A stretch of DNA of 64,000 nt from Thiohalocapsa sp. ML1 (GCF_001469165.1 NZ_JABX01000026.1:1-64000); one strand, 5' to 3'; positions 36,556 through 46,299 are shown, counted from the first letter of the stretch. Numbers and translations are program-made. The notes: generated from the letters alone by a model not told the origin.

Positions 36556-37572
36556 TTACTCCGCCGCGGCGCGGGCCTGCTCCAGCCAGCGCTCGAACGT
36601 CTCGCGGTTGGCCGCAATCCACGCCTCGGCGTGCTTGTTGATGGCCGCCTCGCTGTCTTGGCCGTCGCGCATCGCCAAGTTCTGCGCGCTGATGTCGTTG
36701 TTGCTGACCTGCATGATCTTGAACAGCTCCGCCGCGGCAGGGTTGGCCTCGGCCCATTCACGGTTGGCGATGATGCGCTGCTCATTCGCCTGGAAGCCGT
36801 AGTTCGAGCCGTCCGGCAGCGCGGTATCGACGTCCGCGCGCTCCCCAGGCAGGGAGCTGAACGGGACCTGGAGCCAGATCACGTCCTCGCCCGGCACCAG
36901 CACGCCGCTGACCCAGTAGGGCGTCCAGGTGTAGTACAGGATCGGCTCGCCCTGTTCGTGGCGGGCGATGGTGTCGGCGATGATGGCCGAGTAGCTGCCC
37001 TGGTTGTGGGTCACGGTGTCGCGCAGCCCGTAGGCGTCCAGGTGATGCTCGATGACCTTCTCGCAGCCCCAGCCGGGCGTGCAGCCGCCGAGGTCGGCCT
37101 TGCCGTCGCCTTTGGCGTCGAACAGCTTGGCGATCTCGGGGTCCTTGAGCTGCTCGATGTTGGTGATCTCATAGGCCTCGGCGGTGTCCTTGTCGATGAG
37201 GTAGCCCTGGATGGAGCCGGAGGAGTAAACGCCCTCGCGCACGAGCTTGTCCTCGCCGCCGGCCTCCTCGAAGAAGTCCACGTGCAGCGGGTCCCAGTGC
37301 GCGGCCATGAAGGTGGCGTCGCCGTTGGCGATGGCCACATGCCCGGCGGCGTATTCGATCTCCTTGATGTCTTTGACCTCGTAGCCGAGCGCTTCCAGCG
37401 CCTTCATCACGAGCAGGGTCTGGAAGGTCTCCTCGGCGATCGAGGACTTGATGGGCTGAACTGTCACGCCCGCGCCCGGCTTGTCGTTGGCGAGCGCAGC
37501 GCCGGCGGCGACCGTCAGGGCCGCGAAGAGGGCGGCGCGGGCGCGGGGCTTGAGATGCAGGTTGGCATGCAT
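36556..37572 (-). CDS. proX: Glycine betaine/proline ABC transporter substrate-binding protein ProX
   Basis: This is the periplasmic ligand-binding component of the ProU osmoprotectant importer. The 338-residue precursor has a signal peptide (AALFAALTVAAGAALA, cleavage before NDKPG). The mature domain has family features including FMAAHWDPLHVDFF, CTPGWGCEKV, and the aromatic-rich ILYYTWTPYWVSGVLVPGED that forms the quaternary-amine box. It is the last gene of a proV-proW-proX group on the minus strand, with a 250-bp repeat-filled gap between proW and proX. Confidence 0.93.
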   Translation of the reverse strand: MHANLHLKPRARAALFAALTVAAGAALANDKPGAGVTVQPIKSSIAEETFQTLLVMKALEALGYEVKDIKEIEYAAGHVAIANGDATFMAAHWDPLHVDFFEEAGGEDKLVREGVYSSGSIQGYLIDKDTAEAYEITNIEQLKDPEIAKLFDAKGDGKADLGGCTPGWGCEKVIEHHLDAYGLRDTVTHNQGSYSAIIADTIARHEQGEPILYYTWTPYWVSGVLVPGEDVIWLQVPFSSLPGERADVDTALPDGSNYGFQANEQRIIANREWAEANPAAAELFKIMQVSNNDISAQNLAMRDGQDSEAAINKHAEAWIAANRETFERWLEQARAAAE

Positions 37573-37589
37573 GGGCTTCTCCGTTGGGG

Positions 37590-37828
37590 TTCGGTTGGTA
37601 TGGTTTTGGGTATGTTCGGTTGGTATGGTTTTGGGTATGGTTGGCTGCTATTGCTCGCGAGGCTTCGCCTCAAACCGACGAGTCCCGCTCATCGCTATCG
37701 AAATCGAAATCGAAATCGAACCGAGTGGCGACCGATCCCGATCCCGATCCCGACGCACCTAGCCAGTCCGACGCCCCGTTCGAAACTTGACTCATCTGCA
37801 AGCATTTGGCGCCGTCAAGCAATCTAGA
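37590..37828. repeat. Mixed short tandem repeats and element end between proW and proX
   Basis: The gap holds a 25-bp type direct repeat of GGTTGGTATGGTTTTGGG (37596-37645), a GAGGCTTCGCCTC palindrome near 37664, and hexamer arrays AATCGA (about 37690-37720) and GATCCC (about 37730-37752). It ends with the CTAG-element right end GAAACTTGACTCATCTGCAA to CAAGCAATCTAG (37781-37828). The hexamers replace the GGGCC heptads found in other copies of the element. Confidence 0.7.
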
Positions 37829-38861
37829 CGGCACTGGTGACGAACAACCGCCGCACCAGACCGACGGGGCCGGACTGGTACCAGCGACGGGCCGGCTTGT
37901 CGCGGTCGGACTGGCCGACGGCTTGAGTCATGCGGTCGAGGATGATGGCGAGCAGCACGATGCCGACGCCGCCGATGGTGGCGAGGCCCATGTCGAGCCG
38001 GCCGATACCGCGCAGCACCATCTGGCCCAGGCCGCCGACGGCGATCATGGACGCGATGACGACCATGGACAGCGCCAGCATCAGGGTCTGGTTGACGCCG
38101 GCCATGATGGTCGGCATCGCCAGCGGCAACTGCACCTTGAACAAAAGCTGCTTCGGCGATGCACCGAAGGAGCGCGCCGCCTCCACGAGGTCCGCCGGCA
38201 CCTGGCGAATGCCGAGGTTGGTCAGCCGGATCAGCGGCGGCAGCGCGAAAATGATGGTCACCACCACGCCCGGCACGTTGCCGATGCCGAACAGCATCAC
38301 GACCGGCACCAGGTACACGAAGGCCGGCGTCGTCTGCATCGCATCCAGCACCGGGCGCACGCTGGCGGCGGCGCGGTCGCTGCGGGCGAGCCAGATGCCC
38401 GTTGGCAGGCCAATGACGATGCAGAACACCACCGAGGTCAGCACCAGCGCGAGCGTGACCATGGCCTCCGCCCAGGCGCCGATGAGCCCGACCAGCGCGA
38501 GCGAGATCACGGCGCCGATGCCGAGCCGCCTGCCGCCCGCCTGCCAGGCGAGCAGCCCGATGATGGCGATCATCGCCAGGTCCGGAATCGCGAGCAGCGT
38601 CGTCTCGATGCCCGTCAGCGTGCCGTCGATGGGCCAGCGCACGGCCTGGAATACCGGCCGGAAATTGGCGACGAGCCAGTCGAGGCCGCTGTCCACCCAG
38701 TCGCCGAGCGGAATAACCGGCTCCTGGAACGGGTGCAGCCAATCGATGGGGCTCGTGTCAGCATCCGCTGCGCCGCTGCCGGCGAGCCAGTCGCCGGGGG
38801 TGGGTGCGGAACCGGCCGCGTCGGGCGGCGCTGCGCCCCAGGGGTTTGATTGTTCGGCCAT
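37824..38861 (-). CDS. proW: Glycine betaine/proline ABC transporter permease ProW
   Basis: This is the inner-membrane permease of the ProU importer. The 345-residue protein has a long hydrophilic N-terminus (about 75 residues, as in ProW) followed by about six to seven hydrophobic segments. The ABC permease EAA loop is clear in [20 protein letters not shown]. Start ATG 38861. The stop TAG lies inside the end motif of a repeat element. It lies between proV and proX on the same strand. Confidence 0.93.
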   Translation of the reverse strand: MAEQSNPWGAAPPDAAGSAPTPGDWLAGSGAADADTSPIDWLHPFQEPVIPLGDWVDSGLDWLVANFRPVFQAVRWPIDGTLTGIETTLLAIPDLAMIAIIGLLAWQAGGRRLGIGAVISLALVGLIGAWAEAMVTLALVLTSVVFCIVIGLPTGIWLARSDRAAASVRPVLDAMQTTPAFVYLVPVVMLFGIGNVPGVVVTIIFALPPLIRLTNLGIRQVPADLVEAARSFGASPKQLLFKVQLPLAMPTIMAGVNQTLMLALSMVVIASMIAVGGLGQMVLRGIGRLDMGLATIGGVGIVLLAIILDRMTQAVGQSDRDKPARRWYQSGPVGLVRRLFVTSAV

Positions 38862-38882
38862 GGCTGGGTCTCTTGGGCGGGA

Positions 38883-39303
38883 GAGTACGGAGTACGGAGT
38901 ACGGAGTACGGGGGGCCGTGCCGTTAGGTCCGTGCTGCGTAGCCCGAGCTCCGTACTATCCTGCCGATCTTGAGGCGCTCGGGTTACGGGAATGGCGTCG
39001 ACCGTCCCGTACTCCGTACTCCGTACTTCTTCCCGTACTCCGTACTTCTTCCTCCGTACTTCGTACTCCGTACTGAGTACGGAGTACGGAGTACGGAGTA
39101 CGGGGGGCCGTGCCGTTAGGTCCGTGCTGCGTAGCCCGAGCTCCGTACTATCCTGCCGATCTTGAGGCGCTCGGGTTACGGGAATGGCGTCGACCGTCCC
39201 GTACTCCGTACTCCGTACTCCGTACTTCTTCCCGTACTCCGTACTTCTTCCTCCGTACTTCGTCCTTCTTCCTCCGTACTTCGTACTCCGTACTCCGTAC
39301 TTC
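38883..39303. repeat. Two tandem ~195-bp copies of a (GTACGGA)n-core-(TCCGTAC)n element
   Basis: Each copy starts with GTACGGA heptads and has an identical core of about 95 bp (GGGGGGCCGTGCCGTTAGG to GGAATGGCGTCGACCGTCCC). It ends with TCCGTAC/TTCTTCC heptads. The flanking heptads are inverted relative to each other. The copies lie at about 38886-39075 and 39076-39303, between proV and proW. No gene is seen. Confidence 0.85.
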
Positions 39304-40488
39304 TTAACGATCCAACGTCTCCAACAACGCCGCCTTGGTGATGACGCCGCGGTATCGGTTCGCGTCGTCCACCACCGGCACGCCGTAGGGGGTGGCGGCC
39401 ACGGTGCCGAGCAGCTCGCTCACGGGCGTGTCCACGGGCAGCGCCGGCACGTCGGGCAGAAAGGCCTGGCTGATGCGGGGCTCGGGATCGCGCAGCACGC
39501 GCTGCAGGGAGTCCAGCGACACGACGCCGTGGAAGTGCTGCCCCTTGTCCACGACGTAGCCGAACTCGCGGTCGTGCTCGCGCAGCCGGCTCAGCGCGGC
39601 GCGGATGCCGTCGTCGTGCCGCTCGATGAGCGTGACCTGGGTCTTGCGGGCGATGTCGCCGGCCTTGAACACGGCCGCTACGTCGACGCCGCGGAAGAAG
39701 GAGCGCACGTAGTCGTCCGCCGGGTTGTTCAGGATCTCGTCCGGCGTGCCCACCTGCACCACGCGCCCGCCTTCCATGATGGCGATGCGGTCGCCGATGC
39801 GCATGGCCTCGTCGAGGTCGTGGGAAATGAACACGATGGTGCGCTCGCTGTGCTCCTGGAGCTTGAGCAGTTCTTCCTGCATCTCGCTGCGGATCAGCGG
39901 GTCCAGCGCCGAGAAGGCCTCATCCATCAGCATCACGGACGGGTCGTTGGCCAGCGCCCGGGCGAGGCCGACGCGCTGCTGCATGCCGCCGGAGAGCTCG
40001 TCCGGCCAGCTCTCGGCCCAGGACTTGAGCCCGACCTGATCGAGCGCGGCGAGGGCCCGCACCTCCCGCTCCGCCTGCGGGACGCCGGCGAGCTCCAGCC
40101 CGAAGGCGGCGTTGCGCCCGACGCTCAGGTGCGGCATCAACGCGAAGGACTGGAACACCATGCTCATGTCGCGCCGGCGCAGTTGGATCAGCTCGGCATC
40201 GTTCATCGCGGCGATGTCGCGGCCGTCGACGATGACCTGGCCTGCGCTCGGCTCGATGAGCCGGTTCAGCAGCCGCACCAGCGTGGACTTGCCGGAGCCG
40301 GACAGCCCCATGATGACGAAGATCTCGCCCTTGTCGATGGAGAAGCTCGCGTCGCAGACACCGACGGTCTGGCCCGTGCGAGCAAAGATCTCGTCCTTGT
40401 CGACGCCCTGCTCCAGCAGTCGCAGCGCCACCTCCGGGTGCTCGCCGAAGACCTTGTACAGGTGCCGGACGACGACTTTGTGTTGCAT
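39304..40488 (-). CDS. proV: Glycine betaine/proline ABC transporter ATPase ProV with CBS domains
   Basis: The 394-residue ATPase powers osmoprotectant uptake. It has Walker [10 protein letters not shown] at 61-69, Q-loop [10 protein letters not shown], signature LSGGMQ at 165-170 and Walker B VMLMDE at 185-190. Two C-terminal CBS domains from about residue 280 act as an ionic-strength or nucleotide sensor in this family. I chose ATG 40488 ([19 protein letters not shown] is the family start). A longer reading to 40659 has no similarity. It is the first gene of the proVWX group. Confidence 0.94.
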   Translation of the reverse strand: MQHKVVVRHLYKVFGEHPEVALRLLEQGVDKDEIFARTGQTVGVCDASFSIDKGEIFVIMGLSGSGKSTLVRLLNRLIEPSAGQVIVDGRDIAAMNDAELIQLRRRDMSMVFQSFALMPHLSVGRNAAFGLELAGVPQAEREVRALAALDQVGLKSWAESWPDELSGGMQQRVGLARALANDPSVMLMDEAFSALDPLIRSEMQEELLKLQEHSERTIVFISHDLDEAMRIGDRIAIMEGGRVVQVGTPDEILNNPADDYVRSFFRGVDVAAVFKAGDIARKTQVTLIERHDDGIRAALSRLREHDREFGYVVDKGQHFHGVVSLDSLQRVLRDPEPRISQAFLPDVPALPVDTPVSELLGTVAATPYGVPVVDDANRYRGVITKAALLETLDR

Positions 40489-40796
40489 GGTCTTGCGCCT
40501 GCGCGCCCCACCGCGACGGGGTGCGATCGGTTGTTGCCCGCGAGCAGCGGCGCACCGGGATGCGCTGCGTGCCGCGTCGAAAAAAGGCCCGAAACCCTTG
40601 CGGCGATGGATCGAGGCGATGCATCGAGGCGACGGCGCCCTGTTGTGCCGAGCCGACAATGATTAGGGTCCGAAACGACTAGTGCAGCCTAAGGCGCCGC
40701 CCGATCCGTGTCAAATCAGGGGCTAGGGGCTAGCACCTGGCTCCTAGCCCCTAGCTCCTAGCTCCTAGCTCCTAGCTCCTAGCTCCTAGCCCCTTC
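40489..40796. repeat. Gap upstream of proV with CTAGCTC heptads
   Basis: The proV promoter should lie here, possibly near AATGATTAGGGTCCGAAACG. At the far end (about 40716-40796) about ten CTAGCTC/CTAGCCC heptads run directly up to the stop codon of the porin-like gene. No gene is seen. Confidence 0.6.
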
Positions 40797-42275
40797 CTAA
40801 AAGTAATAACCAAAGTTGATGTTGAGCCGGTAGTTCCAGTGGTCGTTCGCGTTGGCGCCGAAGTCGCCGGCGCCGAGGGTCGGGTCGAAGAGGTTGCCGT
40901 AGCCCTCCGGCGTGCCGGCGCTCGTCTCGTTGCCGACGAAGAGGTTGCCGTCCGAGAAGGCCAGATCGGTGTAGATGTACCAACCGCGGCGCGCCCAGGC
41001 GGCACCGAGGACCACGAGCTGGCTGTCGTTGAAGTCGCTGTCCTCTTTGACGATGCTGCTGTACTCCACGTAGGGCCGCACCGAATCGAGCCAGGGGATG
41101 CCGTGCGTCTCCCACAGGTAGCTGAGCGAGACCGCCGGTATCCAGGCGTCGGTGGCCACCGGCCACGGGAAGTCGTAAGCGCCCATGGGCACCAGGGCAT
41201 CGGTGCTGAGGAAGGGGTTGTCGTCAACCTCGATCTTGTAGCGGGTGAGCTGGGTGGCGAGCAGCCAGTTGTTCCAACTGTTCTTCATGTGCACGGACGC
41301 GGCCCAGTGCTCGCCGTCGTCGGTGCGCCGCCCCTTGAGCTGGCCCCATTGCAGCGAGGTGCCGATCTCCGTCGGTACCGCAACCTCATCAAGCTTGTAG
41401 ATGGCGCGAAGGTTGAACTGGTTGCGCTCTTCCCAGCCGTTCGGCTCGATGTTGTAGCTGACGGTGCCATCCGGCGCGACGCCGCCGGTCCAGGGCACGA
41501 TGTCGTAGTCGTAGCGGGCGCTGTCCAAGCTCTTGCCGTTGCCGTCCCACTGCGCGCGGTTGTAGTAGCCGAGGTCGAGCGCCCAGTCGCCGAGGTTGGT
41601 GCTGTACTTGAGACCTAAGTCCATGTCGTCGGCGAGGCCGACATAGAAGTGCTGGTCGAAAAACCAGCTCTGCGAGACGCCGTAGGGGCCGGGGCCGAAG
41701 GGCACGCGGTTCTGGCCGACCTCGATCCGGCTGCCGTCGTCGAATGCCCAGCCCAGCCAGCCCGTGTGCAGAAAGTTGTACCCGTTGTACCAGCGATATT
41801 CGAGCTTGCCGATGAGGTTCTCGTACTGGAGATCCATGTTGATGCGGAACGTTTCCAGCTCGAAATCGCCGCCGTTGCCGCCGCGGGACGGGCCGGTGTT
41901 GGGATAGGCGCCGGAGCTGCCGCGGTTCGGATAGCTGCCGAGCACGTAGTTGGCCCGCAGCGCGCCGCCGATGGTGAGCGGGCCGAAGGTGATCTTGTCG
42001 GCCGACGGCGCGCCTGCCTCGGCGAGCTGCTGCTCCGCCTCCGAGGCGCGTGTATAGGCGGCCTCGGAGGCCTCCTTCGCCTCGATCAGGGCCGCCCGCG
42101 CCTGGTCCAGCTCGGCCTGCAGCGCCGCGATGCGCCGTTCCAGCGCGGCGGTGTCTGCGGCGAGCGCGGCGGGGGCGGCGAGCAGCGGCAGCACTGCGGC
42201 GAGAGCGGCGGCGAGCCGGGCGAAGCGGGGAGTCGAGCGGGGAGTCGAGCGGGTGCTGTGCGCGCGTAGGGTCAT
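40797..42275 (-). CDS. Outer-membrane porin-like beta-barrel protein
   Basis: The 492-residue precursor has a signal peptide (LAAALAAVLPLLAAPAALA then ADTAALE). A periplasmic coiled-coil helix follows (about 35-80, ERRIAALQAELDQARAALIE), then a long region of alternating aromatic beta strands ending in NINFGYYF. The terminal Phe is the usual outer-membrane assembly signal. The coiled coil plus barrel layout recalls OprP/OprO or SLH-less anion porins, but I cannot name the substrate. I chose ATG 42275 with GGAG upstream. It is transcribed alone. Confidence 0.8.
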   Translation of the reverse strand: MTLRAHSTRSTPRSTPRFARLAAALAAVLPLLAAPAALAADTAALERRIAALQAELDQARAALIEAKEASEAAYTRASEAEQQLAEAGAPSADKITFGPLTIGGALRANYVLGSYPNRGSSGAYPNTGPSRGGNGGDFELETFRINMDLQYENLIGKLEYRWYNGYNFLHTGWLGWAFDDGSRIEVGQNRVPFGPGPYGVSQSWFFDQHFYVGLADDMDLGLKYSTNLGDWALDLGYYNRAQWDGNGKSLDSARYDYDIVPWTGGVAPDGTVSYNIEPNGWEERNQFNLRAIYKLDEVAVPTEIGTSLQWGQLKGRRTDDGEHWAASVHMKNSWNNWLLATQLTRYKIEVDDNPFLSTDALVPMGAYDFPWPVATDAWIPAVSLSYLWETHGIPWLDSVRPYVEYSSIVKEDSDFNDSQLVVLGAAWARRGWYIYTDLAFSDGNLFVGNETSAGTPEGYGNLFDPTLGAGDFGANANDHWNYRLNINFGYYF

Positions 42276-42468
42276 GGTGTCTCTCCGTGCGAATAGTGAT
42301 GCACATTCGCGACCAAGACATTGCTTTGGACACGAAGTATTAAGAAAGTACCACTGACGTTGCTGCTGCACAACACTTACTGTTGCGCAGTGACACTTCT
42401 ACCACCCAGCCAAACCAGCCGCAGACCGCTATACTGATCCGGCATCCGGTCCGCCTGAGCCCCTGCCG

Positions 42469-44040
42469 ATGGAAGACCAGACGGTCACCGCGACCACCGC
42501 GCTGCTGCGCTTCATGGACGAGCTCTCGTCCAGCTACTGGCACCTGCTGCTCGCGGCGCTTGCGCTCGTGGTGCTCTGGCGCATCGGCACCCGCGTGGTG
42601 GGCGAGCGGCCGCTGTTCGATCACTTTCCGCGCATCACGGCGGCGCTGGACGTGCTGGTGCTGCCGATTAGCTGGCTCCTCGCGGGCGCGCTGGTGCGGG
42701 TCGCAAATCGCGCCGTCGGGCTGCCGGCGCTGGACCCGACCCTCAAGTCCCTGACGGCGCTCGCGGCCTACCTCGCCGCCGGCTGGGCGCTGGCGCGACT
42801 GGTGGAGGTGCAGGTGCTGCTGCGCGCCGAGGAGCACGACGGCGAGCGCGTGCCGCAGCTCATCATCGGGCTCGTCTACCTGCTGCTGATGCTGGTGGGG
42901 CTCGGGCTCTTCCTGCACCAGCAGGGCTTTTCGTTCACCGGCGTCTGGGTCTCCACCGGCGTGCTCGCCGCCGTGCTGGGCCTGGCGCTCCAGAAGACCT
43001 TGGGCGACCTGTTCTCGGGTATCGCGCTCGGCATCGAGCGGCCGTTTCGCATCGGCGACTGGCTGGAGCTCCACGACGGGCGGCTCGGCGAGGTGGTGGA
43101 CATGAACTGGCGCGCGACGCGGCTGCGCGGCTGGGACAACTCGACCCTGGTGGTGCCGAACTCGACACTGGCAAGCCAGAGCTTCAAGAACCTGCACGGC
43201 GAGCGTCACGTCTACGCCCCCTGGTACTTCATCGAGCTGCCCGCGGAGGTGGACCCGCGCTACGCCTCGGAGCTGCTGCTGCAGGCGGCGATGCGCTGCG
43301 ACAGCGTGCTCAAGCTGCCGCCGCCGGTGGTGCGGCTCGCCGGCGGCGGCAGCCTGCCCTACAGCTACATGGTCTGGGTGCACATCAAGAACTACCCGGC
43401 CATGTTTCGCGCCCGCGAGGAACTGTTCCGCGAGATCCACCGCGCGCTCAAGGAGTCCGGCATCGAGGTCTCGCCCGCGGTGCATGAGCTGCGTACCCGC
43501 CGCGCGCACATCACCAGCGCGGAGCCGCCGACGCTCGCACTCGCGCTGCGCTCCCTGGAGCTCGCCGGGGAGCTCAGCGACGATGAGCTCGCACAGGTGG
43601 CCGCCCGCAGCGAGTACCGGCACTTCAACGCCGGCGGCGTACTGTTGGCGGAGGGCGCCGTCAGCGACGCCTTCTACGTCATCGCGGGCGGGCTCGTGGA
43701 CAGCAACGTGCTGCTGCCGGACGGCTCCCGGCGACTCTTGGAGACGCTCGGGCCGGGCAACTATTTCGGGCTCACGGCGATGCTGACGACGGAGCCGAGC
43801 TTCGAGGAGTTCGTCGCGAAGAGCGACGTAACGCTGATCCGCGTGGACCTGGAGGCGCTGCGCCCCTTCGTCGAGAAGCGCCCGGAGCTGAAGGAGAAGC
43901 TGGTGCAGTTGGTGAAGGCCCGCTGGGATCTGGCCGAGGCGACGCAGGCGCAGAGCCGGCGGCGCTCGCGGCGGCTCACGCTGCGCGACATCCGCGTCGG
44001 CATCGAGCGCCGGCTGCGCCAGCCCCGCGAGTCCCGGTAG
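42469..44040 (+). CDS. MscS-family mechanosensitive channel with C-terminal cyclic-nucleotide-binding domain
   Basis: The 523-residue inner-membrane protein has about four N-terminal hydrophobic segments. The MscS pore helix and beta domain follow (LALQKTLGDLFSGIALGIERP, GDWLELHDGRLGEVVDMNWR, NSTLVVPNSTLASQSFKN). A complete cNMP-binding-like domain occupies about residues 370-490 (GGVLLAEGAVSDAFYVIAGG, GPGNYFGLTAML). Such MscS-cNMP chimeras (bCNG channels) are known in bacteria, and some are gated by cyclic nucleotides rather than tension. The usual phosphate-binding Arg of the RxA motif is not obvious here. Start ATG 42469, monocistronic. Confidence 0.88.
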   Translation: MEDQTVTATTALLRFMDELSSSYWHLLLAALALVVLWRIGTRVVGERPLFDHFPRITAALDVLVLPISWLLAGALVRVANRAVGLPALDPTLKSLTALAAYLAAGWALARLVEVQVLLRAEEHDGERVPQLIIGLVYLLLMLVGLGLFLHQQGFSFTGVWVSTGVLAAVLGLALQKTLGDLFSGIALGIERPFRIGDWLELHDGRLGEVVDMNWRATRLRGWDNSTLVVPNSTLASQSFKNLHGERHVYAPWYFIELPAEVDPRYASELLLQAAMRCDSVLKLPPPVVRLAGGGSLPYSYMVWVHIKNYPAMFRAREELFREIHRALKESGIEVSPAVHELRTRRAHITSAEPPTLALALRSLELAGELSDDELAQVAARSEYRHFNAGGVLLAEGAVSDAFYVIAGGLVDSNVLLPDGSRRLLETLGPGNYFGLTAMLTTEPSFEEFVAKSDVTLIRVDLEALRPFVEKRPELKEKLVQLVKARWDLAEATQAQSRRRSRRLTLRDIRVGIERRLRQPRESR

Positions 44041-44122
44041 CCGTTGCGATGAGAAAACTCTTGCAAAGCGTCGTCGGCGCGGGTGTCATGCCGTCTCCTT
44101 AACAACCGACGGAGAACTTTCC

Positions 44123-44731
44123 ATGACCCAGATCATCCGCACAGCGCATCTGCCGGCCGCGCTCGCCGCCTGCCTGCTCGGCGCCACCATCGCCGGCCCC
44201 GCTACCGCCGGCTGGAGCATGGACCCGGCGCGCTCGCACCTCGCCTTCGTGTCCATCAAGGCGAAGGACGTGGGCGAGGTGAACACGTTCCAGGAGATGT
44301 CTGGCAGCATCGGCGACGACGGCGCCGTGACCGTGTCCATGGCGCTCGACAGCGTCGAAACCCTGATCCCGATCCGCAACGAGCGGATGCGCGAGCTCCT
44401 GTTCAAAACCGCCGACTACAAGGACGCGACACTGACCGCGAAGATCGACCCCGCCATCATCGCCGGCATGCAGCCGGGCGAGATCCGCGAGATCACGGCC
44501 GAGGGCAACCTGTCGCTGCACGGCGCGACGCAGCCGATGATACTGAGCATGCAGGCGGCGAAGGTGGACGGCGGCACCGTGATGGTGGCAAGCAGCAAGC
44601 CGCTCATCGTCGATGCCGCCAAGTTCGGCCTCACCGACGGTGTCGAGAAGCTGCGCGAGATCGCCGGCCTGGACAGCATCAGCCATGCCGTGCCGGTGAC
44701 CTTCGTGATGACCTTCGTGGACGTGGAATGA
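44123..44731 (+). CDS. YceI family periplasmic protein
   Basis: The 202-residue precursor has a signal peptide (LPAALAACLLGATIAGPATA before GWSMDP). A YceI lipocalin-like barrel follows, containing WSMDPARSHLAFVSIKAKDV and ITAEGNLSLHGATQPM. YceI proteins bind isoprenoid-type lipids such as polyprenyl chains in the periplasm. The ATG has GGAG upstream. The gene converges on the small gene at 44778-45026, with a hairpin between. Confidence 0.88.
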   Translation: MTQIIRTAHLPAALAACLLGATIAGPATAGWSMDPARSHLAFVSIKAKDVGEVNTFQEMSGSIGDDGAVTVSMALDSVETLIPIRNERMRELLFKTADYKDATLTAKIDPAIIAGMQPGEIREITAEGNLSLHGATQPMILSMQAAKVDGGTVMVASSKPLIVDAAKFGLTDGVEKLREIAGLDSISHAVPVTFVMTFVDVE

Positions 44732-44737
44732 TCGGCC

Positions 44738-44772
44738 GAAGCACCGGCGGCGTGGGCTGCCGGCGCTGCTTC
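44738..44772. terminator. Hairpin between convergent genes
   Basis: GAAGCACCGGCGGC and GCCGGCGCTGCTTC pair over 14 positions with two mismatches around a 7-nt loop. It lies between the convergent yceI-type gene and the 44778-45026 gene. There is no clear T-run on either side, so termination is only probable. Confidence 0.5.
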
Positions 44773-44777
44773 TAGCG

Positions 44778-45026
44778 TCAGCGCGGCGCGGTCACAAACG
44801 CCTGCGCGACCCGCCGCAGCGTGCAGTTGCGCCGGATGCACCAGCGCACGTAGAGCACGAAGCCGGTGCCCGCGATGCCGAACACCATCACCGTGCCGGC
44901 GAGTTGCATCACAGGGTCTGCAACCATCAGGTTGAGCGTTGCCCACGCGGGAAAGCTGACGAGGGCGGCAAGGGCGAGCGCGAAGGCGAACGGCCAGCGC
45001 GCGCCGCAGTCTTTGCATCGGGTCAT
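44778..45026 (-). CDS. Small membrane protein with N-terminal CxxC
   Basis: The 82-residue product begins MTRCKDCGARWP, a zinc-ribbon-like CKDCG. Two hydrophobic segments follow (FAFALALAALVSFPAW and MQLAGTVMVFGIAGTGFVLYV), then a basic tail. No further partner cysteine pair is present apart from a lone Cys in RWCIRRNC. The family is not recognised and the function unknown. Confidence 0.5.
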   Translation of the reverse strand: MTRCKDCGARWPFAFALALAALVSFPAWATLNLMVADPVMQLAGTVMVFGIAGTGFVLYVRWCIRRNCTLRRVAQAFVTAPR

Positions 45027-45503
45027 GGGTGGTAACTCCTGCAGATCGACGTCCGTGGTTGTTCAATGCTTCCGCTTTCGACGAATGCGGAGCTTCGCAC
45101 CTGGACAAACGCTCGTCAACCGCTGCCGACTTTGGGGTCCGGCGTCGCCGACCACCGGGAGTGGGGGCGTCTCGCACCCGCGAGCCGGCAAGCCCGCGAG
45201 CGACCGGATCGTCCGCGTGCCCCTGGCAGCCTGTCCCTTACCGGCGCGTGGAAGCCACCGGCAGCCGCCTGTCCGCAACCGACCGACAGTGGACGACAGC
45301 TTGGAGTCCCGGTGCGGACGGACGACAAGGTGTGTCGAGGCGACAGCTACCGACCCAGAGCAGCTTTAGGAGTTGGGGGCCTTCCGTTGGCTGCGGGATA
45401 TTGAGCCTGGACCCTTCTCCCGGGGCCCCTTTTCCCCGGAAGCTACAGGGTACGGTGACCGTTTCCGCGCACGCCTATCAATCACTCGTGCAACCTGCCG
45501 GCA
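45027..45503. other. Gap without recognisable gene
   Basis: In 477 bp I see no convincing reading frame, repeat array or RNA gene. The base composition is less GC-rich than nearby genes, and the segment ends at a toxin-antitoxin pair next to an IS remnant, so it may be old mobile debris. Confidence 0.35.
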
Positions 45504-45884
45504 TCAGATTGCAGCATCTATGTCGGTGCGTGGGAAGTCGTCTCCTTGGAAGAGCAACTTCTCGTTGTAGACCTTCGCGAGCGCATAACTAAAGCAATCT
45601 CCGAAGTTCAGTCCCGCTGGATGCTGCCCCTTTCCGTATCGCAGGAAGCCTTCGAAGGCGACGTCAGATTGCGCCTGATCCGCCGCAATGATCTCTGCAT
45701 CGAGGGTGGCCAGCAGCTCCGCCAACTCGGCAAGGCCGTTGTCGCGTTTTGCCACCATCCGGGATTCAAGCAGAGTGGCTGCCGATAGCCGCACGCGTTC
45801 GGCCTTCAACAAGGTCTCGATGAAAGACTGGTATCCCTGTTCTTTGCGTAGGATGGCGATCAGTGCTGATGTATCGACGATCAT
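45504..45884 (-). CDS. vapC: VapC-type PIN-domain toxin
   Basis: VapC toxins are ribonucleases that often cut initiator tRNA or rRNA. The 126-residue protein has the four acidic PIN positions: Asp4 in MIVDTSALIAIL, Glu40 in LLESRMV, Asp96 in NFGDCFSYALA, and Asp115/116 in LLFQGDDFP. The start overlaps the vapB stop by 4 bp (ATGA). All catalytic residues look intact. Confidence 0.92.
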   Translation of the reverse strand: MIVDTSALIAILRKEQGYQSFIETLLKAERVRLSAATLLESRMVAKRDNGLAELAELLATLDAEIIAADQAQSDVAFEGFLRYGKGQHPAGLNFGDCFSYALAKVYNEKLLFQGDDFPRTDIDAAI

Positions 45885-46135
45885 CGAGGTAGACCGTTCT
45901 CATCGTAGCCGATGACCTCGTCAGGCGAAGGATTTGGTTGCGGCAGGCGTGCGGCGTAGCGTTCGGCGATCGATTCAAGCTTCTGGCGACGGGACTCGAA
46001 CTGGTGGCTGCGCCGCAGTCTGGCGACCTCGTGCCGCAGAAGGTCAAGGACGATCTGGGACTTCCCGCGACGGGTTACGGCCTGAATCTCCTGGAGCAAG
46101 GTTTCTGCTTCGCGGTTCTTGATGCTGATCGCCAT
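45881..46135 (-). CDS. vapB: VapB antitoxin (PSK superfamily)
   Basis: The 84-residue protein begins MAISIKNREAETLLQEIQ, the typical start of the VapB/Rv0623 transcription-factor type. It has a basic ribbon-helix region, the long helix RRSHQFESRRQKLESIAERY, and a C-terminal toxin-binding tail DEVIGYDENGLPR. It precedes and overlaps vapC. A likely -10 (TATAGAAT on the minus strand, about 46171-46178) lies 40 bp upstream. Confidence 0.9.
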   Translation of the reverse strand: MAISIKNREAETLLQEIQAVTRRGKSQIVLDLLRHEVARLRRSHQFESRRQKLESIAERYAARLPQPNPSPDEVIGYDENGLPR

Positions 46136-46299
46136 CTTGCTGTTCCGGGCAGGTAGAACCAGGCGAAGATTCTATACCTTTGGCTGGGAACGGTCGAGGA
46201 ACAACTTACGCGCCAGACTCCAACGGACACCGACATGGCCGTCGGGCGAGAACAACAGGGGCCAGGCTCAATCTATAGTGGCAAGTCGCCCTGCCCTGC

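Noticed and set aside
35500-37827. 775-codon open frame on the plus strand across proX
   Set aside because: It runs antisense to proX and through intergenic repeats without any recognisable domain.
38883-39303. GTACTCC repeats considered as a CRISPR array or origin iterons
   Set aside because: Heptads are directly adjacent, the larger units are duplicated whole, and no replication gene is near.
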